Shown here: piece by piece, positions 18,790 to 28,208 of the stretch
Layout: each line of letters starts with the position of its first letter
Numbering within the stretch: the first letter of the stretch is position 1
From: Gammaproteobacteria bacterium HGW-Gammaproteobacteria-15
GTDB lineage: Bacteria > Pseudomonadota > Gammaproteobacteria > Enterobacterales > Alteromonadaceae
Direction: 5' to 3'
Length of the DNA stretch: 64,000 nt
NCBI GenBank assembly: GCA_002840125.1
Contig: PGZF01000004.1
Coordinates: 434,001-498,000, forward strand
Program-made: the position numbers and the translations under genes
The notes under the pieces: model-generated
Databases searched by the model: none
The model's input: only the letters and a program-made list of their open reading frames with translations
What the model was told of the DNA's origin: nothing

Positions 18790-20776
18790 ACAGGTAAAGC
18801 CGGTTCTACAGGCAAAAATCCTTCTGGTAGAAGACGATGAAGATGACTACATCATTACCCGTAGTCATCTGGAAGACTTAACCTCGTTTGACAGCCATCT
18901 GACGTGGGTAACAAACTCACTCGAAGGATTGCAAAAGCTAACCGAAGGTAACTTTGATGTCTGTCTGCTGGATTACCAGCTAGGCGCTGAAACCGGTTTA
19001 TCGTTGTTAAAACAGGCAGTAGATAGCGGCATATCTACACCCATTATTATGCTTACCGGCCAACCGGATAAGCAGCTTGATTTACAGGCACTGGAATACG
19101 GTGCTGCAGACTTTTTAGTAAAAAGCGAATTAAGTGAAGCGAGGTTTGCCCGGGCAATACGCTATGCATTAAGCCGCCGGGAATTTGAACTGGAACGTTT
19201 AAACCGGCTTCGCCTTGAAGCGGATAACCGGTCAAAAGATCGGTTTTTAGCTCATCTTAGCCACGAGCTCAGAACGCCGCTGTCTTCTATTTTAGGCTAC
19301 ACCGAGTTACTGCTTGAATCAGACCATACCGAAGATGCGCGACCCGAGCTGAATATCATCCTGAATAATGGCAAACATTTGCTGAGTTTGTTAAACGATA
19401 TTCTCGACCTGTCCAGAATTACGGCGAACAAACTGGAACTGCGGCCCGAGCCCACCAGTTTACGCCATCTGATGCTGGATATTTATACCCTGCTTAAAGT
19501 TACCGCTATTGATAACGGGCTTGAATTAACTGTTAATTCGTTAACCCCATTACCGAGGTTGATCACTGTAGATGGCACACGCTTACGCCAGGTGTTAATA
19601 AATTTGATTTACAACGCGATCAAATTTACTGATGCCGGCAGTATCACTGTTGACCTGTGGATGCAGCAAGACGCCGCAAAAGAAATGTTGATGTTTCGCA
19701 TAACCGATACCGGCGTAGGCATTCCGCAACGACAACTTAAAGATATTTTTGCGCCCTTTACCCAGATAGAAGATTATCTTACCCGGAAAAAAGGCGGCGC
19801 AGGCCTGGGGCTGGCTATTTCCTCAGAGCTTATTCAGCGTATGGGGGGCAGCATTGATGTGGTGTCTGAAGAAGGAAAAGGCAGTGTATTTACCTTTTCG
19901 CTGGACCCGGGCGATATAACGGATACCCAGCGCAAACCATTGAGCCTGGAACCGTCACTTAACAATATTGGTGGCGCGCACAATAAGCTGGCTTTAACCG
20001 GCGAGGTGCTTATCGTTGATGATTTGGCTGACCTGCGCAAGCTGTCTGCACATTGGATCCAGGCTACAGGCGCGTCAGTAGACTTTGCTGAAAATGGCGC
20101 CGAAGCGATTGCCAAGGTAAAACACAAAATAGCATCAGGCAGCTATTACGATCTGATCCTGATGGATTTACACATGCCGGACATTGATGGCAGAGAAGCG
20201 ACAGTAGCTATCCGTCAAACCGGTTATCAATATCCTGTGGTCGCGCTTACAGCAGCAATGGCGAAGGGGATCCGCCAGCAGCTAACGGCGTTGGGCTTTA
20301 ATGACGTGTTGTCCAAACCAATCACGAAGAATCAGTTGTACCGTGCACTACGCTGCTATTTAACCGGCAATTCGGCATTAACAGATAATGCTGCATTAAC
20401 AGACACCAGTGCAGCAGATAGTCTGCCGTTGCATTTTCTGGTGGTAGAAGATGATACTGAAGCTGCACAATTAATGCAGATACTGCTAGAAAGCCTTGGG
20501 GTGAAAACTACACTGGCACACAGCGCAGAAGAGTGTATGCGGGAACTGGCCTTACTGCACCGGTTTGACAGAATTTTGCTTGATCTGGGGCTGCCAGATA
20601 GCGACGGATTGCAGCTTATCGAGCGCATTGAGCACAATTATCCTGACAATATTGTGATTGTGGTAAGTGGACATGAGCATGATGTTGCTGCATCCGGCAG
20701 CGCCATCGTCCAGCAGAGCCTGTTAAAACCTATCACTAAACAGGCACTAAATCGCTTAGTGTTAACATGCCGCTAA
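18782..20776 (+). CDS. Hybrid sensor kinase, REC-HisKA-HATPase-REC-REC
   Basis: 664 residues from ATG at 18782, which overlaps the previous stop by 8 bp; a TTG at 18758 would add eight residues and is less likely. Domain order: receiver 1 (VEDDEDD, Asp64), H-box LAHLSHELRTPLSSI (His161), ATPase (NLIYNAIKF, TDTGVGI, GGAGLGLAIS), receiver 2 (Asp462 in LILMDLHMPDIDG) and receiver 3 (Asp601 in LLDLGLPDSDG). There is no transmembrane segment, so it is cytosolic. An input receiver at the N-terminus means that its kinase activity is probably set by phosphate from another kinase of the operon. Confidence 0.93.
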   Translation: MTKQVKPVLQAKILLVEDDEDDYIITRSHLEDLTSFDSHLTWVTNSLEGLQKLTEGNFDVCLLDYQLGAETGLSLLKQAVDSGISTPIIMLTGQPDKQLDLQALEYGAADFLVKSELSEARFARAIRYALSRREFELERLNRLRLEADNRSKDRFLAHLSHELRTPLSSILGYTELLLESDHTEDARPELNIILNNGKHLLSLLNDILDLSRITANKLELRPEPTSLRHLMLDIYTLLKVTAIDNGLELTVNSLTPLPRLITVDGTRLRQVLINLIYNAIKFTDAGSITVDLWMQQDAAKEMLMFRITDTGVGIPQRQLKDIFAPFTQIEDYLTRKKGGAGLGLAISSELIQRMGGSIDVVSEEGKGSVFTFSLDPGDITDTQRKPLSLEPSLNNIGGAHNKLALTGEVLIVDDLADLRKLSAHWIQATGASVDFAENGAEAIAKVKHKIASGSYYDLILMDLHMPDIDGREATVAIRQTGYQYPVVALTAAMAKGIRQQLTALGFNDVLSKPITKNQLYRALRCYLTGNSALTDNAALTDTSAADSLPLHFLVVEDDTEAAQLMQILLESLGVKTTLAHSAEECMRELALLHRFDRILLDLGLPDSDGLQLIERIEHNYPDNIVIVVSGHEHDVAASGSAIVQQSLLKPITKQALNRLVLTCR

Positions 20777-20827
20777 GGCACGACTAAAGTATTCATATCC
20801 GGTATTGGTATATAAATCAAACAATTG

Positions 20828-20844
20828 TTGGCAGTTTTGGCGCT
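20828..20844 (+). promoter_or_regulatory. Possible sigma-54 -24/-12 element
   Basis: TTGGCA (20828-20833) and GC at 20842-20843 keep the GG-N10-GC spacing of sigma-54 promoters. It lies 51 bp after the operon that encodes a sigma-54 activator and about 220 bp before an outer-membrane barrel gene. The same bases form part of a perfect 7-bp inverted repeat (TGGCAGT at 20829-20835, ACTGCCA at 20848-20854), so it may be only a hairpin after the hybrid kinase gene. Confidence 0.3.
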
Positions 20845-21060
20845 GACACTGCCATTTAAACATTGTAAATTCTGCATGTTGCGATGTTAGTATTACAATT
20901 TTATAACGGCTTAAAATAGGTCCGGAAAAATCATTTTAATTTAAGTGATTGATTTATAATGCCTTATTTTTATTTTCGAAACTGGTACAAAGCTTGTAAC
21001 CGTTAAAGTGAACTAAGGCCAAAGTGCCTGTTGCTATTAGCTGATTTAACGGAGTTTACA

Positions 21061-21642
21061 ATGAAAAAGTCATTTTTAGCGGTTTTTACTGCATCGTCTC
21101 TTATCGCCACTTCGGCTTATGCCGCTACACCGCAAGAAGATATTGATCATATGGGGATCTACGTTGGCGCCGCCTATGGCTTACTGAAAGTAGACGGTGA
21201 TGACCAGGATTTTGATGAAGAAGATAACGCTAGCCGGTATTTTGTAGGCGCCCAATTTAATCAGGTGCTGTCTTTAGAAGGTGGTTACATTGACTTTGGT
21301 AATTATGGTAACAGCATTTTTAACACAGATTTAGATGGTTACACTCTGGCGTTAAAAGCCGGTTTACCGGTAACCGAGCGTTTCACTGTGTATGCACAGG
21401 GCGGTAATATTTGGTGGAAAGCCGACATTAATGCCACCGATGACAGCGCGGATGTGGATGGCTCAGACATATTTTATGGTGTAGGAGTGTCTTTTGCCCT
21501 GACGCAGAATCTGGCTCTTCGTCTGGAATACACCCGCTTTGATGTAGAATTTGACCGTGATGAGATTGGCATCCTGGCTGAGATTGATAGCTTCGATACC
21601 AAAGTGGACTACGCCAGTATCGGCATTCAGTACACCTTTTAA
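21061..21642 (+). CDS. Outer-membrane beta-barrel protein, OmpA-like/porin-family small barrel
   Basis: 193 residues from ATG at 21061, which follows a good ribosome binding site (ACGGAG). The signal peptide is cleaved after SAYA. The mature protein is acidic, with alternating aromatic beta-strands (GIYVGAAYG, RYFVGAQFN, TLALKAGLPV, LALRLEYTRFDVEF) and ends in YTF, the usual barrel end. It is an eight-stranded barrel of the OmpA/OmpW/OmpX size class. Its function is unknown; it follows the phosphorelay operon and may be one of its targets. Confidence 0.82.
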   Translation: MKKSFLAVFTASSLIATSAYAATPQEDIDHMGIYVGAAYGLLKVDGDDQDFDEEDNASRYFVGAQFNQVLSLEGGYIDFGNYGNSIFNTDLDGYTLALKAGLPVTERFTVYAQGGNIWWKADINATDDSADVDGSDIFYGVGVSFALTQNLALRLEYTRFDVEFDRDEIGILAEIDSFDTKVDYASIGIQYTF

Positions 21643-21667
21643 GCTTGCCGCACTACTTAGAATCAGC

Positions 21668-21693
21668 ACAGCCGGGTATAACTGCCCGGCTGT
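21668..21693. terminator. Hairpin after outer-membrane barrel gene
   Basis: Perfect 9-bp stem ACAGCCGGG/CCCGGCTGT around an 8-nt loop, 25 bp after the barrel stop codon. There is no T-tract, so it would be a weak intrinsic terminator or an mRNA 3'-stabilising hairpin. Confidence 0.5.
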
Positions 21694-21796
21694 CTGCATT
21701 TGGGACTTCGCCTGATTGGCATGGCTGAACTTTGTTTCCGGCCATAGGTCTGACAGTAGGTTTGTACTTATTTGAGTAACTTAGCGGAGTCAGGCG

Positions 21797-22468
21797 ATGG
21801 GTAAAGTATTACAGCTGTGGCGTGATAACCGCGGCATACTGGTGTTTTTAAGTTTAATGTTTGTCTTCAGAAGTGCGGTGGCAGATTGGAATGATGTGCC
21901 ATCGGGCTCGATGCAGCCAACTATTGAGATTGGCGATCGCATTTTGGTTAATAAAATGGCTTATGATTTACGCCTGCCTTTTACCACAGTGTCGCTGGTA
22001 AAGCGCGCTGATCCACAGCGCGGCGATATAGTTATTTTTCTGTCTGAAGCTGCCGATAACCGGCTGGTAAAACGTGTTGTGGGTGTGCCGGGCGATGTAG
22101 TGGCGATGCAACATAACGTGCTGAGTATTAATGGCGAGCAACTGGCATATCACCAGCAGGCTGAGGCACTGCAGGCCTCTTCAGCTACCGACGGGGGCAG
22201 CCAGCTGTTAAACGAGCAATTGGGTGATATTACCCATACGGTAAAGCTGGCCCCTGTTGCCACCGGCCGTGATAGTTTTGCACCGGTACGGGTGCCGCAA
22301 GGCCACTACCTGGTATTGGGTGATAACCGCGACAACAGCGCTGATTCACGGGTAATTGGTTTTGTACCACGCGATGAAATTGTTGGCCGGGCCAGCAGTG
22401 TATTGTTTTCGCTGGATCACGATAATTATTACCTGCCCCGTAGTGGGCGTTTCCTGGCGGCGTTGTAA
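21797..22468 (+). CDS. lepB: Signal peptidase I family protein
   Basis: 223 residues. One N-terminal membrane segment (about 13-29). Catalytic Ser38 in PSGSMQPT and general-base Lys92 in RLVKRVVGVPGD. Box E is present as LGDNRDNSADSR. It cleaves signal peptides of exported proteins at the outer face of the inner membrane. It has only one membrane segment and a small insert, and lies away from lepA and rnc, so it is probably a second, accessory signal peptidase; the main lepB would then lie elsewhere in the genome (inference). Confidence 0.9.
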   Translation: MGKVLQLWRDNRGILVFLSLMFVFRSAVADWNDVPSGSMQPTIEIGDRILVNKMAYDLRLPFTTVSLVKRADPQRGDIVIFLSEAADNRLVKRVVGVPGDVVAMQHNVLSINGEQLAYHQQAEALQASSATDGGSQLLNEQLGDITHTVKLAPVATGRDSFAPVRVPQGHYLVLGDNRDNSADSRVIGFVPRDEIVGRASSVLFSLDHDNYYLPRSGRFLAAL

Positions 22469-22565
22469 GATGCTGGCGCGGATTATCTGCACTTTTGTTT
22501 TCATTTTGTAAAATAGTTGCTTTACTTTAATCTGATTAAAGCTAGCAGCCTGCAGGGACCACATA

Positions 22566-23618
22566 ATGAAAACGTCTGTATTATTGTTAAGCGCTTTACT
22601 TAGTCTTACAACTATATCTGTTACTGAAGCCTGCACCCGCGCGGTATATAAAGGCCAGGATAATCTTATTCTTACTGCCCGCTCGATGGACTGGCGAGAT
22701 GAGATCCCGGTTAACCTGTGGTTGTTTCCGCGCGGCATGCAGCGTCAGGGTGAGGTAGGGGCCAACTCAGTAAGCTGGACGTCGAAATATGGTAGTGTAA
22801 TAGCCAGTGCCTTTGATATTGCCAGTGCTGACGGGATGAATGAAAAAGGCTTGGCAGCCAATTTGCTCTGGCTGGTAGAGTCACGTTACCCGCCATATGA
22901 TGGCAGCCAGCCCGGGTTAACTGTGGCAGCCTGGGTACAATATGTGCTGGATAACTTTGCCAGTGTGGCCGAAGCGGTTACAGCCATGCAGGCAGAGCCT
23001 TTTGTTGTGGTATCCTCGACTATTCCTGGTACTGACCGTTTTACCACAGTGCATTTGTCGTTGTCTGATGCCAGCGGAGACAATGCTGTATTTGAATATA
23101 TTGACGGCAAGTTGGTGATCCATCATGACCCGTCTTACACCGTAATGACCAATTCGCCGGTATTTGAGAAACAGTTAGCGATAAATGAATACTGGCAGGA
23201 GTTGGGTGGCACTACTATGTTGCCAGGTACTAACCGCGCAGCAGACCGTTTTGTCCGGGCGTCGTTTTATTTAAATGCGCTACCGCAAACCAATGATCCT
23301 GTGCTGGCAGCCGCCAGCGTGTTTAGCCTGATCCGCAATACGTCTGTACCCTATGGTATTTCGTCGCCTACTGAACCCAATATTTCTTCCACCCGCTGGC
23401 GCTCAGTGGCCGATCATAAATCGCTGCGTTATTACTTTGAAACGGTATTTACGCCCAATACGTTCTGGGTTGAATTAACACAAGCTGATTTTCGTGCCGG
23501 GCAGCCGGTACGCAAGCTGGCATTGGATAAAAACCAGAGCTATGCCGGCAATACCATTAAGCAGTTTAAAAAAGCCACGGCATTTCAGTTTGCCGGCTTG
23601 GAAAATCTCGTTGATTAA
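22566..23618 (+). CDS. Secreted linear amide C-N hydrolase (choloylglycine hydrolase/Ntn family)
   Basis: 350 residues. A signal peptide ends TEA just before Cys23, which would become the N-terminal nucleophile of the mature enzyme, as Ntn hydrolases require. Further family residues are seen in LTARSMDWRDE, NEKGLAANLLWL, VMTNSP and a C-terminal YYFETVFTPNTFWVEL. Relatives include conjugated bile acid hydrolase, penicillin V acylase and N-acyl-homoserine lactone acylases, so the substrate is an amide of unknown identity. It acts in the periplasm or outside the cell. It lies 97 bp after the signal peptidase gene. Confidence 0.88.
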   Translation: MKTSVLLLSALLSLTTISVTEACTRAVYKGQDNLILTARSMDWRDEIPVNLWLFPRGMQRQGEVGANSVSWTSKYGSVIASAFDIASADGMNEKGLAANLLWLVESRYPPYDGSQPGLTVAAWVQYVLDNFASVAEAVTAMQAEPFVVVSSTIPGTDRFTTVHLSLSDASGDNAVFEYIDGKLVIHHDPSYTVMTNSPVFEKQLAINEYWQELGGTTMLPGTNRAADRFVRASFYLNALPQTNDPVLAAASVFSLIRNTSVPYGISSPTEPNISSTRWRSVADHKSLRYYFETVFTPNTFWVELTQADFRAGQPVRKLALDKNQSYAGNTIKQFKKATAFQFAGLENLVD

Positions 23619-23716
23619 TGTGCTATTTGCCATTTTATAAATGACTGGGTTTACTTGGCAGATAGACAGATGTTAGTTTTAGTCACGGCACTTTAGTTAA
23701 CTAATAAGCACCTGAT

Positions 23717-24730
23717 ATGGATAATATTCTTAACGAGCTGACGCAGTCTATTGGCGAAGACAGCCTTGAACAACAGGTTAGAGCGCTGATCCAGCTCTTG
23801 CAGCAGTCAACCGGTTTGGAGTCTGCTTATTTCACCCGTATTGATTTAAGCAAAGGCCTGCAGCACATCATGTATTCTTTAAATACCGGTCAGCTGCAAT
23901 TAACAGAAGGGCTGACAGTTGACTGGAATGATACCCTGTGTAAAAGAGCACTGGAGCAAAACCAGTTTGTGACGAATGATGTGGCTGTGCGTTGGGGCGA
24001 TTCGGCCGCAGCGGCTCAGCTGGGGATCAATACCTATGTCAGTGCCCCGGTGCAACTGTCCGATGGCATGTTATATGGTACCGTTTGTGCTGCCAGCACA
24101 GAAAAAACAGTGGTATCGGCCGGCAGTGCTACTTTACTGCAACTGATTAGCCGCCTTATTGCCATGCAGGTTGAACGCGAGCAGTTGCTACAGCAGCTGG
24201 AGCAGGAAAACCGGCAGTTTCGCAATGTGGCACTCACTGATCCATTAACCGGGCTGGGTAATCGCCGGGCGCTGGAGCAGGAGCTACAACGCACTATAGC
24301 AAACAGTCAGCGTAATGGCAGTGCTGTATTTGTTGCTTATATCGATTTAGATAACTTTAAGCTGATTAACGATCAATACGGCCATGACGCCGGTGATCGG
24401 TTTTTACTGGCTATCAGCAGCAAGTTAAAAAATGACCGGCGTGAAGGCGATTTTATCGCCCGTATTGGTGGTGATGAATTTGTTATCTTTGGCTTGCTGA
24501 CAGGTAATAATACTACTCAGGCTGCAAAAAAGCTGCGCCAGCAGATTTTCGACAGTACCTGTGGCAGTTTTGATATTACTGATACCGTGCTGCACTATGG
24601 CGGCGCCAGTGTAGGCTTGGCTGTTGCCGAGGCAGCTGAGCCGGCAAGTAGCTTGTTAAAGCGCGCTGATAGTGAAATGTATCAGCAGAAAAAACAGCGG
24701 GCAGCCAGCCGTAACACAGCTAAGCGTTAA
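23717..24730 (+). CDS. GAF-domain diguanylate cyclase
   Basis: 337 residues, no membrane segment. An N-terminal GAF-like sensor (about 15-155, with [19 protein letters not shown]) is joined by a coiled coil to a GGDEF domain: [12 protein letters not shown] at its start and the active site GGDEF at 251-255. The inhibitory RxxD site (Arg242-Asp245) lies five residues before GGDEF, so product inhibition is expected. It makes cyclic di-GMP from GTP. The gene converges on prmA with a 4-bp overlap of the two coding ends. Confidence 0.93.
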   Translation: MDNILNELTQSIGEDSLEQQVRALIQLLQQSTGLESAYFTRIDLSKGLQHIMYSLNTGQLQLTEGLTVDWNDTLCKRALEQNQFVTNDVAVRWGDSAAAAQLGINTYVSAPVQLSDGMLYGTVCAASTEKTVVSAGSATLLQLISRLIAMQVEREQLLQQLEQENRQFRNVALTDPLTGLGNRRALEQELQRTIANSQRNGSAVFVAYIDLDNFKLINDQYGHDAGDRFLLAISSKLKNDRREGDFIARIGGDEFVIFGLLTGNNTTQAAKKLRQQIFDSTCGSFDITDTVLHYGGASVGLAVAEAAEPASSLLKRADSEMYQQKKQRAASRNTAKR

Positions 24731-25611
24731 AGCCGTTTTTGTGCGCTCAGGCGCACCCATTCTTCCTGCATGGCTATTGGGTCAAAGCTGAACTCATCGC
24801 TGTAAGCGTCAATGACACTTTGTGCCTGGCTTTCTAAAATGCCTGACAGTGCCAGTTTGCCACCGGGCTTTACGTAGCTGCTTATCACTTGCTTTAATTC
24901 GGCCAGCGGCCCGGCGAGGATATTAGCTACTACAACATCAGCCTGAAAATTGCTCGGCTGATCTTTGGGCAAATACAGCTCTATCTGGCCTGCAACATTA
25001 TTGCGTTTGGCGTTAGCTGTGCTTGCTTCTATTGCCTGTGGGTCGATATCAACACCAATTACCCGTTTGGCGCCGAGCTTTAACGCTGCTATGCCCAAGA
25101 TGCCGGAGCCACAGCCAAAATCAACTACGGTTTGCTGTGGTTCTATGGTGGCATCCAGCCACTGCATACATAGTGCAGTAGTAGGGTGGGTGCCGGTGCC
25201 AAAGGCCAGGCCAGGGTCTAACATTACGTTTACTGCTGTCGGGTCCGGGATATCACGCCAACTGGGGCATACCCAAAGCCTGGTGCCGAATTTAATCGGA
25301 TGGAAGTTATCCATCCACTCGCGCTCCCAGTCTTTATCTTCCAGCTGCTCCAGCTTGTAATCGACACCGTCTTTAAAGAATGACACCTGCTCCAGCTGCT
25401 TTACCACCTTATCCATCGGATGCTCAGCGTCAAACAGGCCAACTACTATGGTATTGGTCCAGTAAATCACTTCGCCTGGCATTGGCTCGTAAATCGGGGT
25501 GTCCTGTGCATCGACAAAACTAACGGCCTGGGCGCCCCAACCCATCAGCATATCGCTGACTTGTTCGGCTTTTTCTTCGTTGGTACTCACGCGCAGTTGG
25601 ATCCAGGGCAT
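24727..25611 (-). CDS. prmA: Ribosomal protein L11 methyltransferase
   Basis: 294 residues, the family length. It trimethylates several lysines and the N-terminus of ribosomal protein L11 using S-adenosylmethionine. The N-terminal substrate-recognition domain begins MPWIQLRV. The Rossmann domain has the conserved [15 protein letters not shown], motif [21 protein letters not shown] and [10 protein letters not shown]. It follows accC on the minus strand, with an intrinsic terminator between them. Confidence 0.97.
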   Translation of the reverse strand: MPWIQLRVSTNEEKAEQVSDMLMGWGAQAVSFVDAQDTPIYEPMPGEVIYWTNTIVVGLFDAEHPMDKVVKQLEQVSFFKDGVDYKLEQLEDKDWEREWMDNFHPIKFGTRLWVCPSWRDIPDPTAVNVMLDPGLAFGTGTHPTTALCMQWLDATIEPQQTVVDFGCGSGILGIAALKLGAKRVIGVDIDPQAIEASTANAKRNNVAGQIELYLPKDQPSNFQADVVVANILAGPLAELKQVISSYVKPGGKLALSGILESQAQSVIDAYSDEFSFDPIAMQEEWVRLSAQKRL

Positions 25612-25647
25612 AATCAGTCTCGCTTATAAAAATTTGCCGCATTATAG

Positions 25648-25672
25648 CAAAAAGGCCGCAAAAGCGGCCTTT
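25648..25672 (-). terminator. Rho-independent terminator of the aroQ-accBC operon
   Basis: On the minus strand: AAAGGCCGC, TTTT loop, GCGGCCTTT (25651-25672 in + coordinates), followed by further Ts. It lies between the accC stop and the prmA start. Confidence 0.85.
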
Positions 25673-25691
25673 AATCTGTGTAAGCTCAGGC

Positions 25692-27035
25692 TTACTTAAT
25701 ACCCAGCTTCTTCTCTAAATAGTGGATATTAGTACCACCTTTACAGAAGCCTGCATCACGCATAATGTCTTTGTGCAACGGGATGTTGGTTTTAATGCCG
25801 TCTACCAGCAGTTCGTCCAGTGCGTTACGCATCCGGGCAATAGCGATATCGCGGGTTTCACCGTAGGTGATCAGCTTGCCTACCATAGAGTCATAGTTAG
25901 GCGGTACGGTGTAATCGGCGTAAATATGCGAATCCCAGCGGATACCATTACCACCGGCCGGATGGAAACGGGTAATTTTACCCGGCGACGGAATAAAGGT
26001 AACCGGATCTTCAGCATTGATACGGCACTCTACGGCATGGCCGCGAATAACAATATCTTCCTGCTTTAGCGTCATTGGCATGCCTGAAGCAATGCGCAGC
26101 TGCTCTTTGATCAGATCAACGCCGGTGATCATCTCGGTAACAGGATGCTCTACCTGAATACGGGTGTTCATTTCAATAAAGAAGAACTCGCCGTTTTCAA
26201 ACAGGAATTCAAAAGTACCGGCACCGCGGTAATTCATTACTTTACAGGCATCGACACACCGGCCGCCGATAAAGGCGCGTAATTCTGGCGTAATGCCCGG
26301 TGCCGGTGCTTCTTCTACCACTTTTTGGTGGCGGCGCTGCATAGAACAGTCGCGCTCACCTAAATGGATAGCATTGCCCTGGCCATCAGCTAAAACCTGA
26401 ATTTCGATATGGCGTGGGTTTTCCAGGAATTTCTCCATGTACACCATATCATTACCAAAAGCGGCTTTAGCTTCGGCTTTGGTCATCTCGATAGAGCTAA
26501 CCAGTTCTTCCTCGCTGCGCACCACACGCATACCACGGCCACCACCGCCACCGGCAGCTTTAACAATGATCGGGTAGCCAATACGCTTGGCAATAACCAT
26601 ATTAGTGGCAGGATCGTCGCCTACTGCGCCGTCAGAACCCGGTACACAAGGTACACCGGCTTTTTTCATCGCTTCAATAGCGGAGACTTTATCGCCCATT
26701 AAGCGGATAGAATCCGGGTGCGGGCCAATAAACACCAGGCCGCTTTCTTCTACCTGCTGGGCAAAATCAGCGCGTTCGGCTAAAAAGCCGTAGCCAGGGT
26801 GAATAGCCTGAGCATTGGTAACTTCAGCGGCAGCAATCAGCGCCGGTATATTTAAATAGCTTTGCGGTGATGCCGCCGGGCCGATACAAATGGTTTCGTC
26901 GGCCAGCAGCACGTGTTTTAAATTACGGTCTACCGTAGAGTGCACGGCCACCGTTTTAATGCCCAGCTCTTTACACGCACGCAATATACGCAGTGCAATT
27001 TCGCCGCGGTTGGCAATCAGTACTTTTTCTAGCAT
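25692..27035 (-). CDS. accC: Acetyl-CoA carboxylase, biotin carboxylase subunit
   Basis: 447 residues from [18 protein letters not shown]; an upstream in-frame reading would cross the accB stop and is rejected. AAAGGCAG before this ATG is a fitting ribosome binding site. It carboxylates biotin on AccB with ATP and bicarbonate, in the first step of fatty acid synthesis. ATP-grasp features: the Gly-rich loop [20 protein letters not shown], and the catalytic [16 protein letters not shown]. It lies 16 bp after accB and is the last gene before a terminator. Confidence 0.98.
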   Translation of the reverse strand: MLEKVLIANRGEIALRILRACKELGIKTVAVHSTVDRNLKHVLLADETICIGPAASPQSYLNIPALIAAAEVTNAQAIHPGYGFLAERADFAQQVEESGLVFIGPHPDSIRLMGDKVSAIEAMKKAGVPCVPGSDGAVGDDPATNMVIAKRIGYPIIVKAAGGGGGRGMRVVRSEEELVSSIEMTKAEAKAAFGNDMVYMEKFLENPRHIEIQVLADGQGNAIHLGERDCSMQRRHQKVVEEAPAPGITPELRAFIGGRCVDACKVMNYRGAGTFEFLFENGEFFFIEMNTRIQVEHPVTEMITGVDLIKEQLRIASGMPMTLKQEDIVIRGHAVECRINAEDPVTFIPSPGKITRFHPAGGNGIRWDSHIYADYTVPPNYDSMVGKLITYGETRDIAIARMRNALDELLVDGIKTNIPLHKDIMRDAGFCKGGTNIHYLEKKLGIK

Positions 27036-27051
27036 CAGTCTGCCTTTTGCG

Positions 27052-27510
27052 TTATTCAATCACAAAGAGTGGCTGGTCAAATTCAACCGGCTCGCCGTTT
27101 TCTACCAGAATTTCTTTGATCACACCGGCCTTGTCAGACTGGATCTGGTTCATCATTTTCATTGCTTCAACAATACATAAAGTATCGCCAACCTTAACGC
27201 TCTGGCCTACTTCAACAAAGGCTTTCGCTGTTGGCGATGCGGCGCGGTAGAAAGAGCCTACCATTGGCGATTTCATAATATGGCCACTGATCGCTTTTGG
27301 CGCTTCAACGGCTGCCGGTGCAGCTGCTGCGGCCGGGGCAGGTGCCGGGGCGTATTGTGGCGCCGGAGCATAGTGCTGCATAGGTGCATATTGCGGGGTA
27401 GGGCCGTTACGGCTAATGCGTACCGACTCTTCACCTTCGGTGATTTCAAGCTCGTTAATGCCAGATTCTTCTAACAGCTCGATCAATTTTTTAATCTTTC
27501 TAATATCCAT
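27052..27510 (-). CDS. accB: Biotin carboxyl carrier protein of acetyl-CoA carboxylase
   Basis: 152 residues. The N-terminal part ([16 protein letters not shown]) is followed by an Ala/Pro-rich flexible linker (about 40-70), then the biotinyl domain with EAMKMMNQI, where the second Lys-flanked position is the biotinylated lysine. The conserved thumb and C-terminal [11 protein letters not shown] are present. It carries the carboxybiotin between AccC and the carboxyltransferase. It lies between aroQ and accC on the minus strand, the usual gammaproteobacterial order. Confidence 0.98.
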   Translation of the reverse strand: MDIRKIKKLIELLEESGINELEITEGEESVRISRNGPTPQYAPMQHYAPAPQYAPAPAPAAAAAPAAVEAPKAISGHIMKSPMVGSFYRAASPTAKAFVEVGQSVKVGDTLCIVEAMKMMNQIQSDKAGVIKEILVENGEPVEFDQPLFVIE

Positions 27511-27532
27511 GTCTTTTTAGCCTGATTAGTTA

Positions 27533-27988
27533 TTACTGTTTGGTTGTTTGTAACGCTGCTACCGCCGCATCAAGTGCGTAGTGGTAACCTTTGGCACCAA
27601 GGCCACAGATCACCCCTTTGGCGATATCAGATAAATATGAATGCCGGCGAAAACTTTCGCGCGCGTGCACATTAGACAAATGCACTTCAATAAAAGGAAT
27701 GGCCACGGCCAGCAATGCATCACGAATAGCAATACTGGTATGGGTAAAAGCACCGGGATTAATCAGAATATAATCCTGCTTGCCCAGGCTTTGTTGAATA
27801 GCAGTCACCAGTTCGTGCTCGGCATTAGATTGTAAATGTGCCAGTTCGACACCTTTTGCCGCTGCCTGTTCCGTCAGGCCGGTGATAATATCCTGCAAAG
27901 TGGCGCTGCCATAGACTGCCGGCTCGCGCACACCCAGCATATTCAGGTTAGGACCATTCAACACTAAAATTCGATAAGTTGCCGCCAT
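27533..27988 (-). CDS. aroQ: 3-dehydroquinate dehydratase, type II
   Basis: 151 residues. It dehydrates 3-dehydroquinate to 3-dehydroshikimate in the shikimate pathway. Conserved motifs: [16 protein letters not shown] with the catalytic region around the following Tyr, [27 protein letters not shown], and [17 protein letters not shown]. It is the first gene of the aroQ-accB-accC operon, with 22 bp to accB. Confidence 0.97.
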   Translation of the reverse strand: MAATYRILVLNGPNLNMLGVREPAVYGSATLQDIITGLTEQAAAKGVELAHLQSNAEHELVTAIQQSLGKQDYILINPGAFTHTSIAIRDALLAVAIPFIEVHLSNVHARESFRRHSYLSDIAKGVICGLGAKGYHYALDAAVAALQTTKQ

Positions 27989-28061
27989 TTGTGCGTTATT
28001 CCCGCTAATTGTTTTGATCCGGCCCTATCTTGCCAAAGCTAATGATTAATTGCATCTGTTT

Positions 28062-28075
28062 GACAGAATTCTGTC
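28062..28075. promoter_or_regulatory. 14-bp perfect palindrome upstream of aroQ
   Basis: GACAGAATTCTGTC is a perfect palindrome in the aroQ leader region, between a predicted minus-strand promoter and the aroQ start. Size and position fit an operator for a dimeric regulator, but I cannot match it to a known factor. Confidence 0.35.
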
Positions 28076-28109
28076 GCAGACAGAGCCATTGGCTTAACAA
28101 TAGCGCCTT

Positions 28110-28137
28110 ATTATAGTGAAATCGTGACAAATGGCAG
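28110..28137 (-). promoter_or_regulatory. Predicted sigma-70 promoter of aroQ-accBC
   Basis: On the minus strand, TATAAT (28115-28110) with CTGCCA (28137-28132) 16 bp upstream. The -10 is a perfect match and the -35 matches four of six. It lies 122 bp before the aroQ start. Confidence 0.42.
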
Positions 28138-28177
28138 CAAAATACTGGTCTTATCAGCCAGAAAGCGGTTGGCAGTA

Positions 28178-28202
28178 GGCGGCGCCGGCTAAAAGCGCCG
28201 CC
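28178..28202 (-). terminator. GC-rich hairpin after dsbD
   Basis: GGCGGCGC/GCGCCGCC with a 9-nt loop, 6 bp beyond the dsbD stop on the minus strand. The stem is strong, but no T-run follows in the direction of dsbD transcription, so termination is likely but not typical. Confidence 0.45.
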
Positions 28203-28208
28203 CTGAGT

